Assembly (NCBI RefSeq): GCF_024505145.1 | Contig: NZ_JANIAA010000012.1 | Location: forward strand, 1 to 64,000 | DNA length: 64,000 nucleotides | Source of the DNA: Streptomyces rugosispiralis | GTDB lineage: Bacteria; Actinomycetota; Actinomycetes; Streptomycetales; Streptomycetaceae | Direction of reading: 5' to 3' | In this document: one piece after another, positions 1-11,198 of the stretch | Position numbering within the stretch: the first letter of the stretch is position 1 | Layout: every line of letters begins with the position of its first letter | Notes under the pieces: model-generated | Databases searched by the model: none | What the model was told of the DNA's origin: nothing | Seen by the model: the letters and a program-made list of their open reading frames with translations, nothing else | Program-made: the position numbers and the translations under genes

Positions 1-2
1 CC

Positions 3-40
<38 letters not shown>

Positions 41-80
41 CCCCCCCCGCCACTGCCCCGCCACGGCGCCAGTAAAGCCG

Positions 81-116
81 ACGGGGCCCCGACCGCTCCA
101 GCGATCGGGGCCCCGT
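81..116 (-). terminator. Rho-independent-like hairpin after the DLW-39 gene
   Basis: The 12-bp arms ACGGGGCCCCGA (81-92) and TCGGGGCCCCGT (105-116) form a strong stem. It sits 20 bases past the stop of the minus-strand small gene, so it probably ends that transcript. There is no clear T tract, which is common for streptomycete terminators. Confidence 0.7.
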
Positions 117-136
117 ACCAGGACTGTTATAGGAGC

Positions 137-271
137 TCACACACCCGAACCTGCGGGTACGGAGTCGGTCGCCTCCGTCCACAGATCCTGCTCGGCGCGA
201 TCCGCCTGGATCTGGCGGTACACGAGGAGCCCGCCGATGGCGGCCAGTGCGACCAGGAGCAGCTTCTTCAC
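137..271 (-). CDS. DLW-39 family small protein
   Basis: A 44-residue protein that begins with a lysine pair and a hydrophobic stretch (KKLLLVALAAIGGLLVY), then a charged helix ending in the D-L-W motif that names the family. The hydrophobic part suggests a membrane-anchored peptide. I chose the GTG at 271 because a GAGG ribosome site lies about 11 bases upstream and the family is about 40 residues long; an upstream start at 328 would add an arginine-rich stretch lacking family character. Members of this family are known beside the gyrA-tRNA-Ile region of actinomycetes. No function is established. Confidence 0.75.
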   Translation of the reverse strand: MKKLLLVALAAIGGLLVYRQIQADRAEQDLWTEATDSVPAGSGV

Positions 272-417
272 CGCGCTACCTCGTCTCTTTCTTGACGTAG
301 GGGACCTCTGGCGCCCGATGATACACACCGACCGATACCGATCGGTGACCTATGACCGGCATTGGCCGATGAGAAACCGGGAAGGAAGCAGGGATCAACT
401 TCCTGCCCCCATACGAC

Positions 418-454
418 ATCAGCCTGGACGGAGAGGATCTCCATCCAGGCTGAT
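418..454 (-). terminator. Hairpin downstream of tRNA-Ile
   Basis: Perfect 11-bp inverted repeat (418-428 with 444-454, core CAGCCTGGA / TCCAGGCTG) nine bases beyond the 3' end of the tRNA. It is placed to terminate or process the tRNA transcript. Confidence 0.65.
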
Positions 455-462
455 CGCGACGG

Positions 463-536
463 TGGGGCTAACAGGACTTGAACCTGTGGCCTCTTCCTTA
501 TCAGGGAAGCGCTCTAACCGTCTGAGCTATAGCCCC
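463..536 (-). tRNA. tRNA-Ile (GAT anticodon)
   Basis: On the minus strand the sequence folds as a complete 74-nt cloverleaf. It has a 7-bp acceptor stem GGGGCTA/TAGCCCC, a D arm GCTC..GAGC, an anticodon stem CTTCC/GGAAG around loop CTGATAA (anticodon GAT), and a T arm with the GTTCAAGT loop. The discriminator base is A and the CCA end is not encoded. A tRNA-Ile downstream of gyrA is the usual arrangement in actinobacteria. No tRNA-Ala follows inside this window. Confidence 0.97.
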
Positions 537-598
537 GCGCTGCACCGAAAGATTAGCGCACCACCTGCCCTGTCCCAAAATCGGTAACGGGCGGACCG

Positions 599-1369
599 CT
601 ACTCGTCCTCGGCCAAGGTCAGCTCGACGCCGCCCACGAAGCCCGCCGACAGGTTGTAGATGAAGGCCCCGAGCGTGGCCAGCGCGGTCGCCAGCACCAC
701 ATTGATCACGGCGATGATCCCGGTGAACCCCAGGACACGCGGAAGCGACAGGAAGGACTGCAAGTCGAATCCGCTGCCCTTCCGCGACTCCGTGGCGTCG
801 CTGATGGTGCCGCCCACCGCGCTGAAGACGCCCATGGCGTCCATGACCATCCACAGCACCGCCACCGCGATCACGGTGCAGATCCCCAGCGCGATCGCCA
901 GCAGGAAGCTGACCTTCATGACCGACCACGGATCGACCTTGGCGACCCGCAGCCGCGCCTTACGGGTCCGCGGCGCCGGACGGGCCCCCGCGGACGTACG
1001 CGGGCGGCGGACGGCCGTGGCGGCCTGCTGCTGCCCCGTCTGGGCGGCCTGGGCCGACTGCCCGGGCACCGAACCGCCTCGCCCGGCCCCGCCGCCGGGC
1101 GGCGGGGCGTATGCCTGCGGCGGGTGGTACGGCTGCGCGGGCTGGGCCGGGGCAGCGCGCTCGTTGGGGAGCGGGCTGGAGTACTGGGGCTTGGGGTGCG
1201 GATCGCGCTGCGGCCGCAGCTTCCGGGTCTCGGTCACCGCCGCGGGGGCGGAGTCCCCGGCCGGGCCACGGGCGCCGTCCCCAGCGGTATGACCGCCCGT
1301 CGGGGCTCCTGATCCCGGACGCCCTCCGGCGTCCGCACCGCCGCCCGCGGCACCCGTGGCTCCACTCAC
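599..1369 (-). CDS. DUF3566 transmembrane protein downstream of gyrA
   Basis: A 256-residue protein with two parts. Residues 1 to about 140 are low-complexity, rich in Pro, Gly, Ala and Gln, and likely disordered and cytoplasmic. The rest is a DUF3566 domain with two hydrophobic segments (around VSFLLAIALGICTVIAVAVL and the GIIAVINVVLATALATLGAF region). It starts with GTG three bases after the gyrA stop, so it is almost certainly co-transcribed with gyrA. The same neighbour exists in Mycobacterium (the gene after gyrA). Its biochemical role is unknown. Confidence 0.85.
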   Translation of the reverse strand: MSGATGAAGGGADAGGRPGSGAPTGGHTAGDGARGPAGDSAPAAVTETRKLRPQRDPHPKPQYSSPLPNERAAPAQPAQPYHPPQAYAPPPGGGAGRGGSVPGQSAQAAQTGQQQAATAVRRPRTSAGARPAPRTRKARLRVAKVDPWSVMKVSFLLAIALGICTVIAVAVLWMVMDAMGVFSAVGGTISDATESRKGSGFDLQSFLSLPRVLGFTGIIAVINVVLATALATLGAFIYNLSAGFVGGVELTLAEDE

Positions 1370-1372
1370 GAC

Positions 1373-3997
<2,625 letters not shown>

Positions 3998-4039
3998 TGC
4001 TGGTCAAAGTCCTTCTGTCGTCTGCGGCTGGGGGCCGAC

Positions 4040-6070
4040 TCAGATGTCGAGGAAGCGGACATCCTTGGCGTTGCGCTGGATGAACGAGCGCCGTGCCTCG
4101 ACGTCCTCGCCCATGAGGACCGAGAACAGGTCGTCGGCCTGGGCCGCGTCGTCCAGCGTGACCTGGCCGAGGACGCGGTGGTCCTGGTCCATCGTGGTCA
4201 CTCGCAGCTCTTCGGCGTTCATCTCGCCCAGACCCTTGAAGCGCTGGACGGAGTCGTCCCTGATCCGCTTGCCCTGCTCCCGGCCGGCCTGGATCAGCGC
4301 GTCCCGCTCCCGGTCCGAGTACGCGTACTCGACCTCGTCCCGGCCCCACTTGATCTTGTAGAGGGGCGGACGGGACAGGAAGACATGCCCCGCCTCGACC
4401 AGCGGGCGCATAAAACGGAAGAGGAAGGTCAGCAGCAGGGTGTTGATGTGCTGGCCGTCGACATCGGCGTCCGCCATCAAGATGATCTTGTGATAGCGGA
4501 GCTTGGCGATGTCGAAGTCCTCGTGCACCCCGGTGCCGAAGGCGGAGATCAGCGCCTGGACCTCGTTGTTCTGGAGGATCTTGTCGACCCGGGCCTTCTC
4601 GACGTTGAGGATCTTGCCTCGGATCGGGAGGATCGCCTGGTACTGCGGGTTGCGGCCGGACTTGGCCGAGCCGCCGGCGGAGTCACCCTCGACGATGAAG
4701 ATCTCGCACTTCGACGGGTCGTTGGACTGGCAGTCGCTCAGCTTGCCCGGCAGCGAAGCGGTCTCCAGCAGCCCCTTGCGACGGGTCAGATCGCGCGCCT
4801 TACGGGCCGCGACGCGGGCCGTGGCCGCCTGGATGCCCTTGCGGACGATGTCCGCCGCCTCGTTGGGGTTGCGGTCCAGCCAGTCGGCGAGATGCTCGTT
4901 GACGATCTTCTGGACGAAGGTCTTGGCCTCCGTGTTGCCCAGCTTGGTCTTGGTCTGGCCCTCGAACTGCGGCTCGCCCAGCTTCACCGAGATGATCGCG
5001 GTCAGGCCCTCGCGGATGTCCTCACCGGTGAGGTTGTCGTCGCGCTCCCGGAGCAGCTTCTTGTCGCGCGCGTACTTGTTGATCAGGTACGTCAGCGCGG
5101 CGCGGAAGCCCTCCTCGTGGGTGCCGCCCTCATGGGTGTGGATGGTGTTCGCGAAGCTGTAGACACCCTCGGTGTACTGCGCGTTCCACTGCATCGCGAG
5201 TTCGAGGGAGAGCATCCGCTCCTTGTCCTCGGCCTCGAAGCCGATCACCGTGGGGTGGACCAGCTCGCCCTTGCGGGAGTTGAGGTAGGTGACGAAGTCG
5301 ACGATGCCGCCCTCGTAGTGGTACTTCACGGAGAGCGGCTTGCCCTCCTCGTCCACATGGGCCTCGCGCTCGTCCGTCAGCGAGATGGACAGGCCCTTGT
5401 TGAGGAACGCCATCTCCTGGAAGCGCCGGGCCAGCGTCTCGAAGGAGTACTCGGTGGTCTCGAAGACGTCCGGGTCCGCCCAGAAGGTGACCGTGGTGCC
5501 GGTCTCCTCCGTGGCCTCGTTCCGGGCCAGGGGCGCGGTCGGCGCTCCCGTCTTGTAGTCCTGGGTCCAGCGGTAGCCGTCCGTCCTGACCTCGACTGAC
5601 ACCTTCGACGAGAGGGCGTTGACGACGGAGACGCCGACGCCGTGCAGACCGCCGGAGACGGCGTAGCCGCCGCCGCCGAACTTGCCTCCCGCGTGCAGCA
5701 CGGTCAGCACGACCTCCACGGCCGGCTTCCCCTCCGAGGGGACGATGCCCACGGGGATGCCGCGGCCGTTGTCCACGACGCGGACGCCGCCGTCGGCGAG
5801 GATCGTGACCTCGATGGTGTCCGCGTGACCGGCCATGGCCTCGTCGACGGAGTTGTCGACGACCTCCTGGACGAGGTGGTGCAGGCCGCGCTCACCGGTG
5901 GAACCGATGTACATACCGGGTCGCTTGCGGACCGCCTCCAGCCCCTCCAGAACGGTGATCGCACTGGCGTCGTACGACGGCGGAGCCAGGGCCTCGCCGT
6001 CGGGCGTGGACGGGATGTTTTCGATGGGGTTGCCGGAATCGGCCACGAAGCGCCCTTTCTGGCACAGCAC
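4040..6070 (-). CDS. gyrB: DNA gyrase subunit B
   Basis: The ATPase subunit of gyrase, 676 residues. The GHKL ATPase domain shows EVVDNSVDEA (Mg-binding Asn), GRGIPVG and GGLHGVGVSVVNALS. The TOPRIM domain shows EGDSAGGSAKSGRN and the metal-binding DADVDGQH. The C-terminal KGLGEMNAEEL contacts GyrA. The GTG at 6070 has a GGAG site seven bases upstream; an in-frame GTG at 6046 (VADSGNP) is a plausible alternative. This gene leads the gyrBA operon. The 307 bases between it and the dciA stop should contain its promoter. Confidence 0.99.
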   Translation of the reverse strand: MLCQKGRFVADSGNPIENIPSTPDGEALAPPSYDASAITVLEGLEAVRKRPGMYIGSTGERGLHHLVQEVVDNSVDEAMAGHADTIEVTILADGGVRVVDNGRGIPVGIVPSEGKPAVEVVLTVLHAGGKFGGGGYAVSGGLHGVGVSVVNALSSKVSVEVRTDGYRWTQDYKTGAPTAPLARNEATEETGTTVTFWADPDVFETTEYSFETLARRFQEMAFLNKGLSISLTDEREAHVDEEGKPLSVKYHYEGGIVDFVTYLNSRKGELVHPTVIGFEAEDKERMLSLELAMQWNAQYTEGVYSFANTIHTHEGGTHEEGFRAALTYLINKYARDKKLLRERDDNLTGEDIREGLTAIISVKLGEPQFEGQTKTKLGNTEAKTFVQKIVNEHLADWLDRNPNEAADIVRKGIQAATARVAARKARDLTRRKGLLETASLPGKLSDCQSNDPSKCEIFIVEGDSAGGSAKSGRNPQYQAILPIRGKILNVEKARVDKILQNNEVQALISAFGTGVHEDFDIAKLRYHKIILMADADVDGQHINTLLLTFLFRFMRPLVEAGHVFLSRPPLYKIKWGRDEVEYAYSDRERDALIQAGREQGKRIRDDSVQRFKGLGEMNAEELRVTTMDQDHRVLGQVTLDDAAQADDLFSVLMGEDVEARRSFIQRNAKDVRFLDI

Positions 6071-6377
6071 AAGCCGTCTCCGGGCAGGCGGGAGCGGCTG
6101 CGTCGTTCAACATGTGTCCGCAAGCGCTCGGTGCGCCAGCGGCGACGGTGTACGGCCCCAGTCTACCGGTAGCGCCGACAAGAATGGGGGCTTGCTGCCG
6201 CCTGAGTCCGCATGTGCCGCCCTGAACCGGCCGCCAGCGACTCCCCATATGCGGGGACGGGCTCCAAGAGGCTCACGCCGCCACTCAGCGCTTCGAGCTG
6301 TCAACCACCGGCTACCGTGACCGGGGTCTCAGCAGTCACCCTGTTACCCCCGGTTAACACCAGCGCTCGAACCCCGG
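6071..6377. other. Intergenic region before gyrB (307 bases)
   Basis: Non-coding stretch between the dciA stop and the gyrB start. It presumably holds the gyrB promoter, which may respond to supercoiling. An imperfect dyad, GTTACCCCCGGTTAAC at about 6341-6357, is the only structure I noticed. I could not place -35 and -10 boxes with confidence. Confidence 0.5.
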
Positions 6378-6929
6378 TCAGCCGTAGGTGTCACCCGGGC
6401 CCGTGGAGCCCGGGGAACGCAGTTGGCCGTAGCGCCGGGGCGGGCCGCCGGGGCCCAGAACCTTGATCAGCTTCACCGTGCCCTGGCCCAGATCGGCGTT
6501 GAGCCGGGCCACGAGCTGGGGCGCGAGCAGCCGCAGCTGGGTCGCCCACGCCGTGGAGTCACAGCGCACCGTGAGCACCCGGGCGTCCTCGTCATAGCGC
6601 TGGGGCTCGCAGTGCTGGGCCACCTCGGGGCCCACCATCTGGGGCCAGCGGCCCATCACCCCGCCGACCGCGGCCGGGGTCTCCCAGCCACGCTCGGTGA
6701 TCAGACGGTTGATCGCCGCACCGAGCGGAAGCGGATCGCGGCCATCGGCGCGTGCGCCGGAGCGCAGGCCCCCTCTGCGCGCCTGCTTCTTCTGCTGGGC
6801 CGCGGCTCCCCGGGCGCGTGCCTGCTCCTTGGCGGCGCGCAGCGCCACTCGCGCGAGATCGACGCCCGAGGGCTCCGGCACCGGCGAGGACCCGGGCGCC
6901 GCCGAGGGCCGGTCCGTCCCGTCCGTCAT
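6378..6929 (-). CDS. dciA: DciA-like protein (DUF721), probable DnaB loader/operator
   Basis: 183 residues. The N-terminal half is Ala/Arg-rich and low-complexity. The C-terminal half is the DUF721 (DciA) fold, recognisable from INRLITERGWETPAAVGGVMGRWPQMVG and the strand pattern RVLTVRCDSTAWATQLRLL. DciA proteins interact with the replicative helicase DnaB and stand in for DnaC-type loaders in most bacteria. The ATG overlaps the recF stop by four bases (ATGA), implying translational coupling. Conserved placement recF-dciA-gyrB occurs in Mycobacterium too. Loader function here is inferred from the family. Confidence 0.88.
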   Translation of the reverse strand: MTDGTDRPSAAPGSSPVPEPSGVDLARVALRAAKEQARARGAAAQQKKQARRGGLRSGARADGRDPLPLGAAINRLITERGWETPAAVGGVMGRWPQMVGPEVAQHCEPQRYDEDARVLTVRCDSTAWATQLRLLAPQLVARLNADLGQGTVKLIKVLGPGGPPRRYGQLRSPGSTGPGDTYG

Positions 6930-8068
6930 ACGCGCCGCACCTCGCCCTCGGACACCGCGAAGCGCGTACCGGTCAGCACATGCGGGACGTCGTCCTCCAC
7001 CGCCGCGGTCACCAGCACCTGCTCCCCGGGGGCGACCAGCTCGGCCAGCCGCTCCCGGCGCCGCGTGTCCAGCTCCGCGAAGACGTCGTCGAGCACCAGC
7101 ACCGGCTCGCCCGCCTCGGTGCGCAGCAGATCGTAGGAGGCCAGCCGCAGGGCGAGGGCGTACGACCAGGACTCGCCATGGCTGGCGTAGCCCTTCGCGG
7201 GGAGCCGGCCCAGTTTGAGCACCAGATCGTCGCGGTGCGGGCCCACCAGCGTGACCCCGCGCTCGATCTCCTGCTTACGGGCCTCGGTGAGGGCTGCCAT
7301 CAGCAGCTCGTACAGCTCCTCGCGGCTGCCCGCGTCGGCCAGCCCCTCGCCTGCCGAGCCGCGGTACTCCAGCAGCACGGGGCCGCCGCCGGGGGCGAGT
7401 TGCTCGTACGCCTTGTCGGCGAGCGGCTGGAGCACGGAGATCAGATCGAGCCGCTGGGCGAGCAACTCGGCACCGGTCCGGGCCAGATGCTGGTCCCAGA
7501 CGTCGAGGGTGGACAGCGCCGCGTCGCCGCCCCCGCCGCGCGAACCGTGGCGCCGGGCCAGGGCGGCGGTCTTCAGCAGGGTGTTGCGCTGCTTCAGCAC
7601 CCGGTCGTAGTCGGAGCGGACCCCCGCCATCCGGGGCGCCCGCGCGGTGATCAGCTCGTCGAGGAACCGGCGGCGCTCGCCCGGATCGCCCTTGACCAGG
7701 GCCAGATCCTCGGGCGCGAACAGCACCGACCGCAGTATCCCCAGCACATCACGCGGCTTGACCTGCGACGATCGATTGATCCGGGCGCGATTGGCCCGGC
7801 CCGGGTTGAGCTCGAGCTCGATCAGCTGCTGCCGGTCGCCCTGGACGACCGCGGCCCGGACCACGGCCCGCTCCGCGCCCATGCGCACCAGCGGGGCGTC
7901 GGAGGAGACCCGGTGGCTGCCGAGGGTGGCGAGATAGCCGACGGCCTCGACGAGATTGGTCTTGCCCTGGCCGTTGGGCCCGACGAAGGCCGTGACGCCC
8001 GGGTCGAGTGCCACCTCGGCCCGGGCGTACGAGCGGAAGTCGGCGAGCGAGAGATGCGTGACGTGCAT
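6926..8068 (-). CDS. recF: DNA replication and repair protein RecF
   Basis: SMC-like ATPase that helps load RecA at ssDNA gaps as part of the RecFOR pathway. The protein has 380 residues. Walker A is GPNGQGKT (residues 30-37). The ABC signature region and Walker B appear late, at EPVLVLDDVFAELD. The motif VGPHRDDL is a RecF hallmark. Start ATG at 8068. It overlaps dciA by four bases and lies 57 bases downstream of gnd, as in other actinobacteria. Confidence 0.98.
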   Translation of the reverse strand: MHVTHLSLADFRSYARAEVALDPGVTAFVGPNGQGKTNLVEAVGYLATLGSHRVSSDAPLVRMGAERAVVRAAVVQGDRQQLIELELNPGRANRARINRSSQVKPRDVLGILRSVLFAPEDLALVKGDPGERRRFLDELITARAPRMAGVRSDYDRVLKQRNTLLKTAALARRHGSRGGGGDAALSTLDVWDQHLARTGAELLAQRLDLISVLQPLADKAYEQLAPGGGPVLLEYRGSAGEGLADAGSREELYELLMAALTEARKQEIERGVTLVGPHRDDLVLKLGRLPAKGYASHGESWSYALALRLASYDLLRTEAGEPVLVLDDVFAELDTRRRERLAELVAPGEQVLVTAAVEDDVPHVLTGTRFAVSEGEVRRV

Positions 8069-8125
8069 GGTGGGCTGCGCCGACCTCCCCCGGCAGTACT
8101 GCTTGCTTCCGACCCCGAGGGGTGG

Positions 8126-9007
8126 TTACTTCTCGTTGCTCTCGACCGCGTGGCCCCCGAACTGATTGCGCAGTGCGGCGACCATCTTCATCTGCGGCGA
8201 GTCCTCCTGGCGGGAGGCGAACCGGGCGAAGAGCGACGCGGTGATCGCGGGCAGCGGCACCGCGTTGTCGATCGCGGCCTCCACGGTCCAGCGGCCCTCC
8301 CCGGAGTCCTCCGCGTAGCCCCGCAGCTTGCCCAGGTGCTCGTCCTCGTCCAGGGCGCGGACGGCCAGGTCCAGCAGCCAGGAGCGGATGACCGTGCCTT
8401 CCTGCCAGGAGCGGAAGACCTCGCGGACGTCGGTGACCGAGTCCACCTTCTCCAGCAGCTCCCAGCCCTCGGCGTACGCCTGCATCATCGCGTACTCGAT
8501 GCCGTTGTGGACCATCTTGGCGAAGTGGCCCGCGCCGACCTTGCCGGCGTGGACGGCGCCGACCTCGCCCTCGGGCTTGAGCGCGTCGAAGATCGGCTGG
8601 ACCCGGGCCACATGCTCGGCGGCGCCGCCGTACATCAGCGCGTAGCCGTTCTCCAGACCCCAGACGCCACCGGAGACGCCGCAGTCGACGAAGCCTATGC
8701 CCTTGGCGTTGAGCTGCTCGGCGTGCTTCTCGTCGTCGGTCCAGCGGGAGTTCCCGCCGTCCACGACGATGTCGCCGGGCGACAGCAGCTCGGCCAGCTC
8801 ATCGATGGTGATCTGAGTGGGGACGCCCGCCGGGACCATGACCCACACCACTCGCGGGCCCTTGAGGTTGTTGACGAGCTCATCGAGGCTGTGGACATCG
8901 GCGACGTCCGGGTTGCGGTCGTATCCGATGACGGTGTGGCCTGCGCGGCGAATGCGCTCGCGCATGTTGCCGCCCATCTTGCCGAGGCCGATGAGACCGA
9001 GCTCCAT
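8126..9007 (-). CDS. gnd: 6-phosphogluconate dehydrogenase, decarboxylating (short type)
   Basis: Oxidative decarboxylation of 6-phosphogluconate to ribulose 5-phosphate. With 293 residues it is the short form, lacking the long helical repeat of the about 470-residue enzymes. The Rossmann fingerprint is GLIGLGKMGGNM at the N-terminus. The substrate-binding motif is DGGNSRWTDD, and the catalytic helix carries GHFAKMVHNGIEYA (Lys and Asn-Gly-Ile-Glu). The GYDRNPD turn after the second strand contacts the cofactor; the short type is often NAD-dependent, which I cannot decide from sequence alone. It lies between recF and dnaN, its usual place in Streptomyces. Confidence 0.95.
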   Translation of the reverse strand: MELGLIGLGKMGGNMRERIRRAGHTVIGYDRNPDVADVHSLDELVNNLKGPRVVWVMVPAGVPTQITIDELAELLSPGDIVVDGGNSRWTDDEKHAEQLNAKGIGFVDCGVSGGVWGLENGYALMYGGAAEHVARVQPIFDALKPEGEVGAVHAGKVGAGHFAKMVHNGIEYAMMQAYAEGWELLEKVDSVTDVREVFRSWQEGTVIRSWLLDLAVRALDEDEHLGKLRGYAEDSGEGRWTVEAAIDNAVPLPAITASLFARFASRQEDSPQMKMVAALRNQFGGHAVESNEK

Positions 9008-9112
9008 CAGTGATCCTTTGTGCCGTAGTCCGTTGCGTTTCGCGGTGAATCCGAGCCTACGCCCGCGGGTAACCGCACAGATGTGGGCTACACCCGCTCA
9101 TTCGCTCGGCTT

Positions 9113-10243
9113 TCAGCCACTCAGCCGGACCGGCATGATCAGGTACTTGTACGCCTCGTCCGCCTCGGCGTCCATGGCGGGCTTGCCACTCAGCAGGGCG
9201 GGCTTGGTCGAGGTGGTGAACGACAGCTGGGCGACCGGCGAGTCGATCGCGCTGAGGCCGTCCAGCAGGAACGTCGGGTTGAAGGCGATCGAGATGTCGT
9301 CGCCGTCGAGCTGGGCGTCCACCCTTTCCACAGCCTGTGCGTCGTCGCTGGATCCGGCCTCCAGGATCAGCACGCCCTGCTCGAAGGTGAGCCGCACCGG
9401 GGTGTTGCGCTCGGCGACCAGGGCCACACGCTTGACAGCCTCGACGAACGGGGGGGTCTCGATCACCGCGACCGAGTTGAACTCGGTGGGGAAGAGCGTG
9501 CGGTACTTCGGCAGGTCGCCCTCGAGCAGCCGGGTGGTCGTACGGCGCCCGGCGCCCTCGAAGCCGATCAGACCCTCGCCCGCACCCGAGCCGGAGAGCG
9601 CGAGCGCGACGGTGTCACCGCTGGTCAGCGACTTGGCGGTGTCGAGGAGCGTCTTGGCGGGCACCAGCGCGACGGCGGAGATGTCGGGGGTCTCGGGCTT
9701 CCACAGGAACTCGCGGACCGCGAAGCGGTAGCGGTCGGTGGAAGCCAGCGTGACGGTGTCGCCCTCGATCTCGATCCGCACACCCGTGAGCACCGGCAGG
9801 GTGTCGTCACGGCCGGCGGCGATGGCGACCTGGGCCGCGGCGGCGGCGAAGACCTCACCGGGGACGGTGCCCGTCGCGGTCGGCATCTGCGGCAGCGCCG
9901 GGTACTCCTCCACAGGCAGGGTGTGGAGTGTGAATCGCGAGGAGCCGCAGACGACGGTCACCCGCACCCCGTCGCTGGAGATCTCCACGGGGCGGTTGGG
10001 GAGGGCGCGGCAGATGTCGGCGAGGAGGCGGCCGGAGACGAGGACGGTGCCGTCGTCCTCGATGTCGGCCTCCACCGAGACGCGGGCCGAGACCTCGTAG
10101 TCGAAGCCGGAGAGGCTGAGTGCGCCTTCCTCCGCCTTCATCAGGATCCCCGCGAGCACGGGCACCGGCGGTCGGGCCGGGAGGCTGCGGGCCGTCCAGG
10201 CCACTGCCTCCGCGAGTACATCGCGCTCCACCCGGATCTTCAC
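9113..10243 (-). CDS. dnaN: DNA polymerase III beta subunit (sliding clamp)
   Basis: 376 residues forming the ring clamp that tethers polymerase to DNA. The N-terminal sequence KIRVERDVLAEAVAWTARSLPARPPVPVLAG, the middle GVRIEIEGDTVTLASTDRYRFAVRE, and the C-terminal YLIMPVRLSG are typical of the family. I chose the GTG at 10243 because a perfect AGGAGG lies nine bases upstream; the open frame extends further but with arginine-rich non-family sequence. It begins directly at the left edge of oriC and is transcribed away from it. Confidence 0.98.
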   Translation of the reverse strand: MKIRVERDVLAEAVAWTARSLPARPPVPVLAGILMKAEEGALSLSGFDYEVSARVSVEADIEDDGTVLVSGRLLADICRALPNRPVEISSDGVRVTVVCGSSRFTLHTLPVEEYPALPQMPTATGTVPGEVFAAAAAQVAIAAGRDDTLPVLTGVRIEIEGDTVTLASTDRYRFAVREFLWKPETPDISAVALVPAKTLLDTAKSLTSGDTVALALSGSGAGEGLIGFEGAGRRTTTRLLEGDLPKYRTLFPTEFNSVAVIETPPFVEAVKRVALVAERNTPVRLTFEQGVLILEAGSSDDAQAVERVDAQLDGDDISIAFNPTFLLDGLSAIDSPVAQLSFTTSTKPALLSGKPAMDAEADEAYKYLIMPVRLSG

Positions 10244-11030
10244 CGTTAGCCGCCTCCTGCTGTTGCTGGCTCGCCCTGCTGGCCTTCGTCGTCGACTGTG
10301 TCGCCGGAGACCAGTCTGACGCACGCCGCCGACAGTCGGTGCGGCTCGGGGTCAAGTCGGTGCGCGGGGTGTCGGGCGGCTCGGCCCGAGGTTGTGCACA
10401 GGCCCCACTTCGAAGCGATTTCCTCGCTATCTCTATGTGGTCGTAGTAGTAGGCCCTGTGGAAACCGTGGAAAACTCAATCAGCCCTGGTCAGAGGCGAT
10501 TTTTTGTCCACCGGGCCTGTGGGTGGAGGCGGTGGACAACCAGGGCTTTCTGTGGATGCCGAAGAGTTCTGCACATGCGATGCACAGACATCGCCCGGTT
10601 CTCCCCAGCGCCGTCCCCAGTTTTACCCACCTTCCCCACAGCCCAACCCGCCTCCTCGGTGTGACGCCTTTCACTCGGCCTGGTGACCGTGGCCGTTTCG
10701 TTGCCGAACAGTGGACAGCGGTGTGGAGAAGCTGTGGGCAACGGGCCTTTGGCTGTGGGTTGCCGGTGGACAAGCTGACGCGCGGCCTGTGGGCATCTCG
10801 ATCATCCACAGTCTGTGGACTTCCGTTAGCCACAATTCCACAACCGGCTGACCTCGGGGGATCTCCTTTCCACCGGGCACCCTGTGGACACGATCGGGAC
10901 AACTCCCATGTCCCCAGGGTGTGGACGGTGGATGAGCTGTGGATCTGTGGAGAACCTGGCTGGCCGGGCAGGGAATCGAACAGCTTCGTGGCGGTGAACG
11001 ACGAGGGACCGCGATGTGACGAGGGAGGAC
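10244..11030. other. oriC: Chromosomal replication origin oriC
   Basis: Non-coding region between dnaN and dnaA packed with DnaA boxes (consensus TTGTCCACA). Sites I can read, both orientations, many with one or two differences: 10392, 10457, 10504, 10531, 10551, 10632, 10722, 10733, 10754, 10765, 10788, 10802, 10814, 10826, 10834, 10883, 10920, 10938 and 10946 (nine bases each). The array runs from about 10390 to 10955. Most boxes in the right half read TGTGGA on the plus strand, that is, they point in one direction. A short AT-rich patch lies at 10464-10510 (GGAAAACTCAATC, then TTTTTTGTCC). This matches the architecture known for Streptomyces origins, with about 19 boxes between dnaN and dnaA. 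Confidence 0.96.
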
Positions 11031-11036
11031 GGCGAG

Positions 11037-11131
11037 GGGCAGCCAGGCGAGGACGGCTGAGGGCGCCCCGGGGAGGACGGCGAAGGGCGCACCGGGGAGA
11101 CGACGAAGGGCAGGCCGGGGAGGACGACGAA
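11037..11131. repeat. Imperfect 24-nt direct repeats between oriC and dnaA
   Basis: Four tandem units of 23-24 bases at 11037-11060, 11061-11084, 11085-11107 and 11108-11131, each starting GGGC and containing GGGGAGGACGACGAA or a close variant. The start of a fifth unit forms the left arm of the dnaA terminator. Non-coding; function unknown. Confidence 0.8.
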
Positions 11132-11165
11132 GGGCGCCCCGGGAGATGTCCGTCCCGGAGCGCCC
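11132..11165 (-). terminator. dnaA terminator hairpin
   Basis: 13-base arms GGGCGCCCCGGGA (11132-11144) and TCCCGGAGCGCCC (11153-11165) pair with one mismatch around an 8-base loop, about 35 bases downstream of the dnaA stop. It separates dnaA transcription from oriC. Confidence 0.7.
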
Positions 11166-11198
11166 TTCAGCGGTTCGCGGTGGCCCTGCGGGCCCCTC

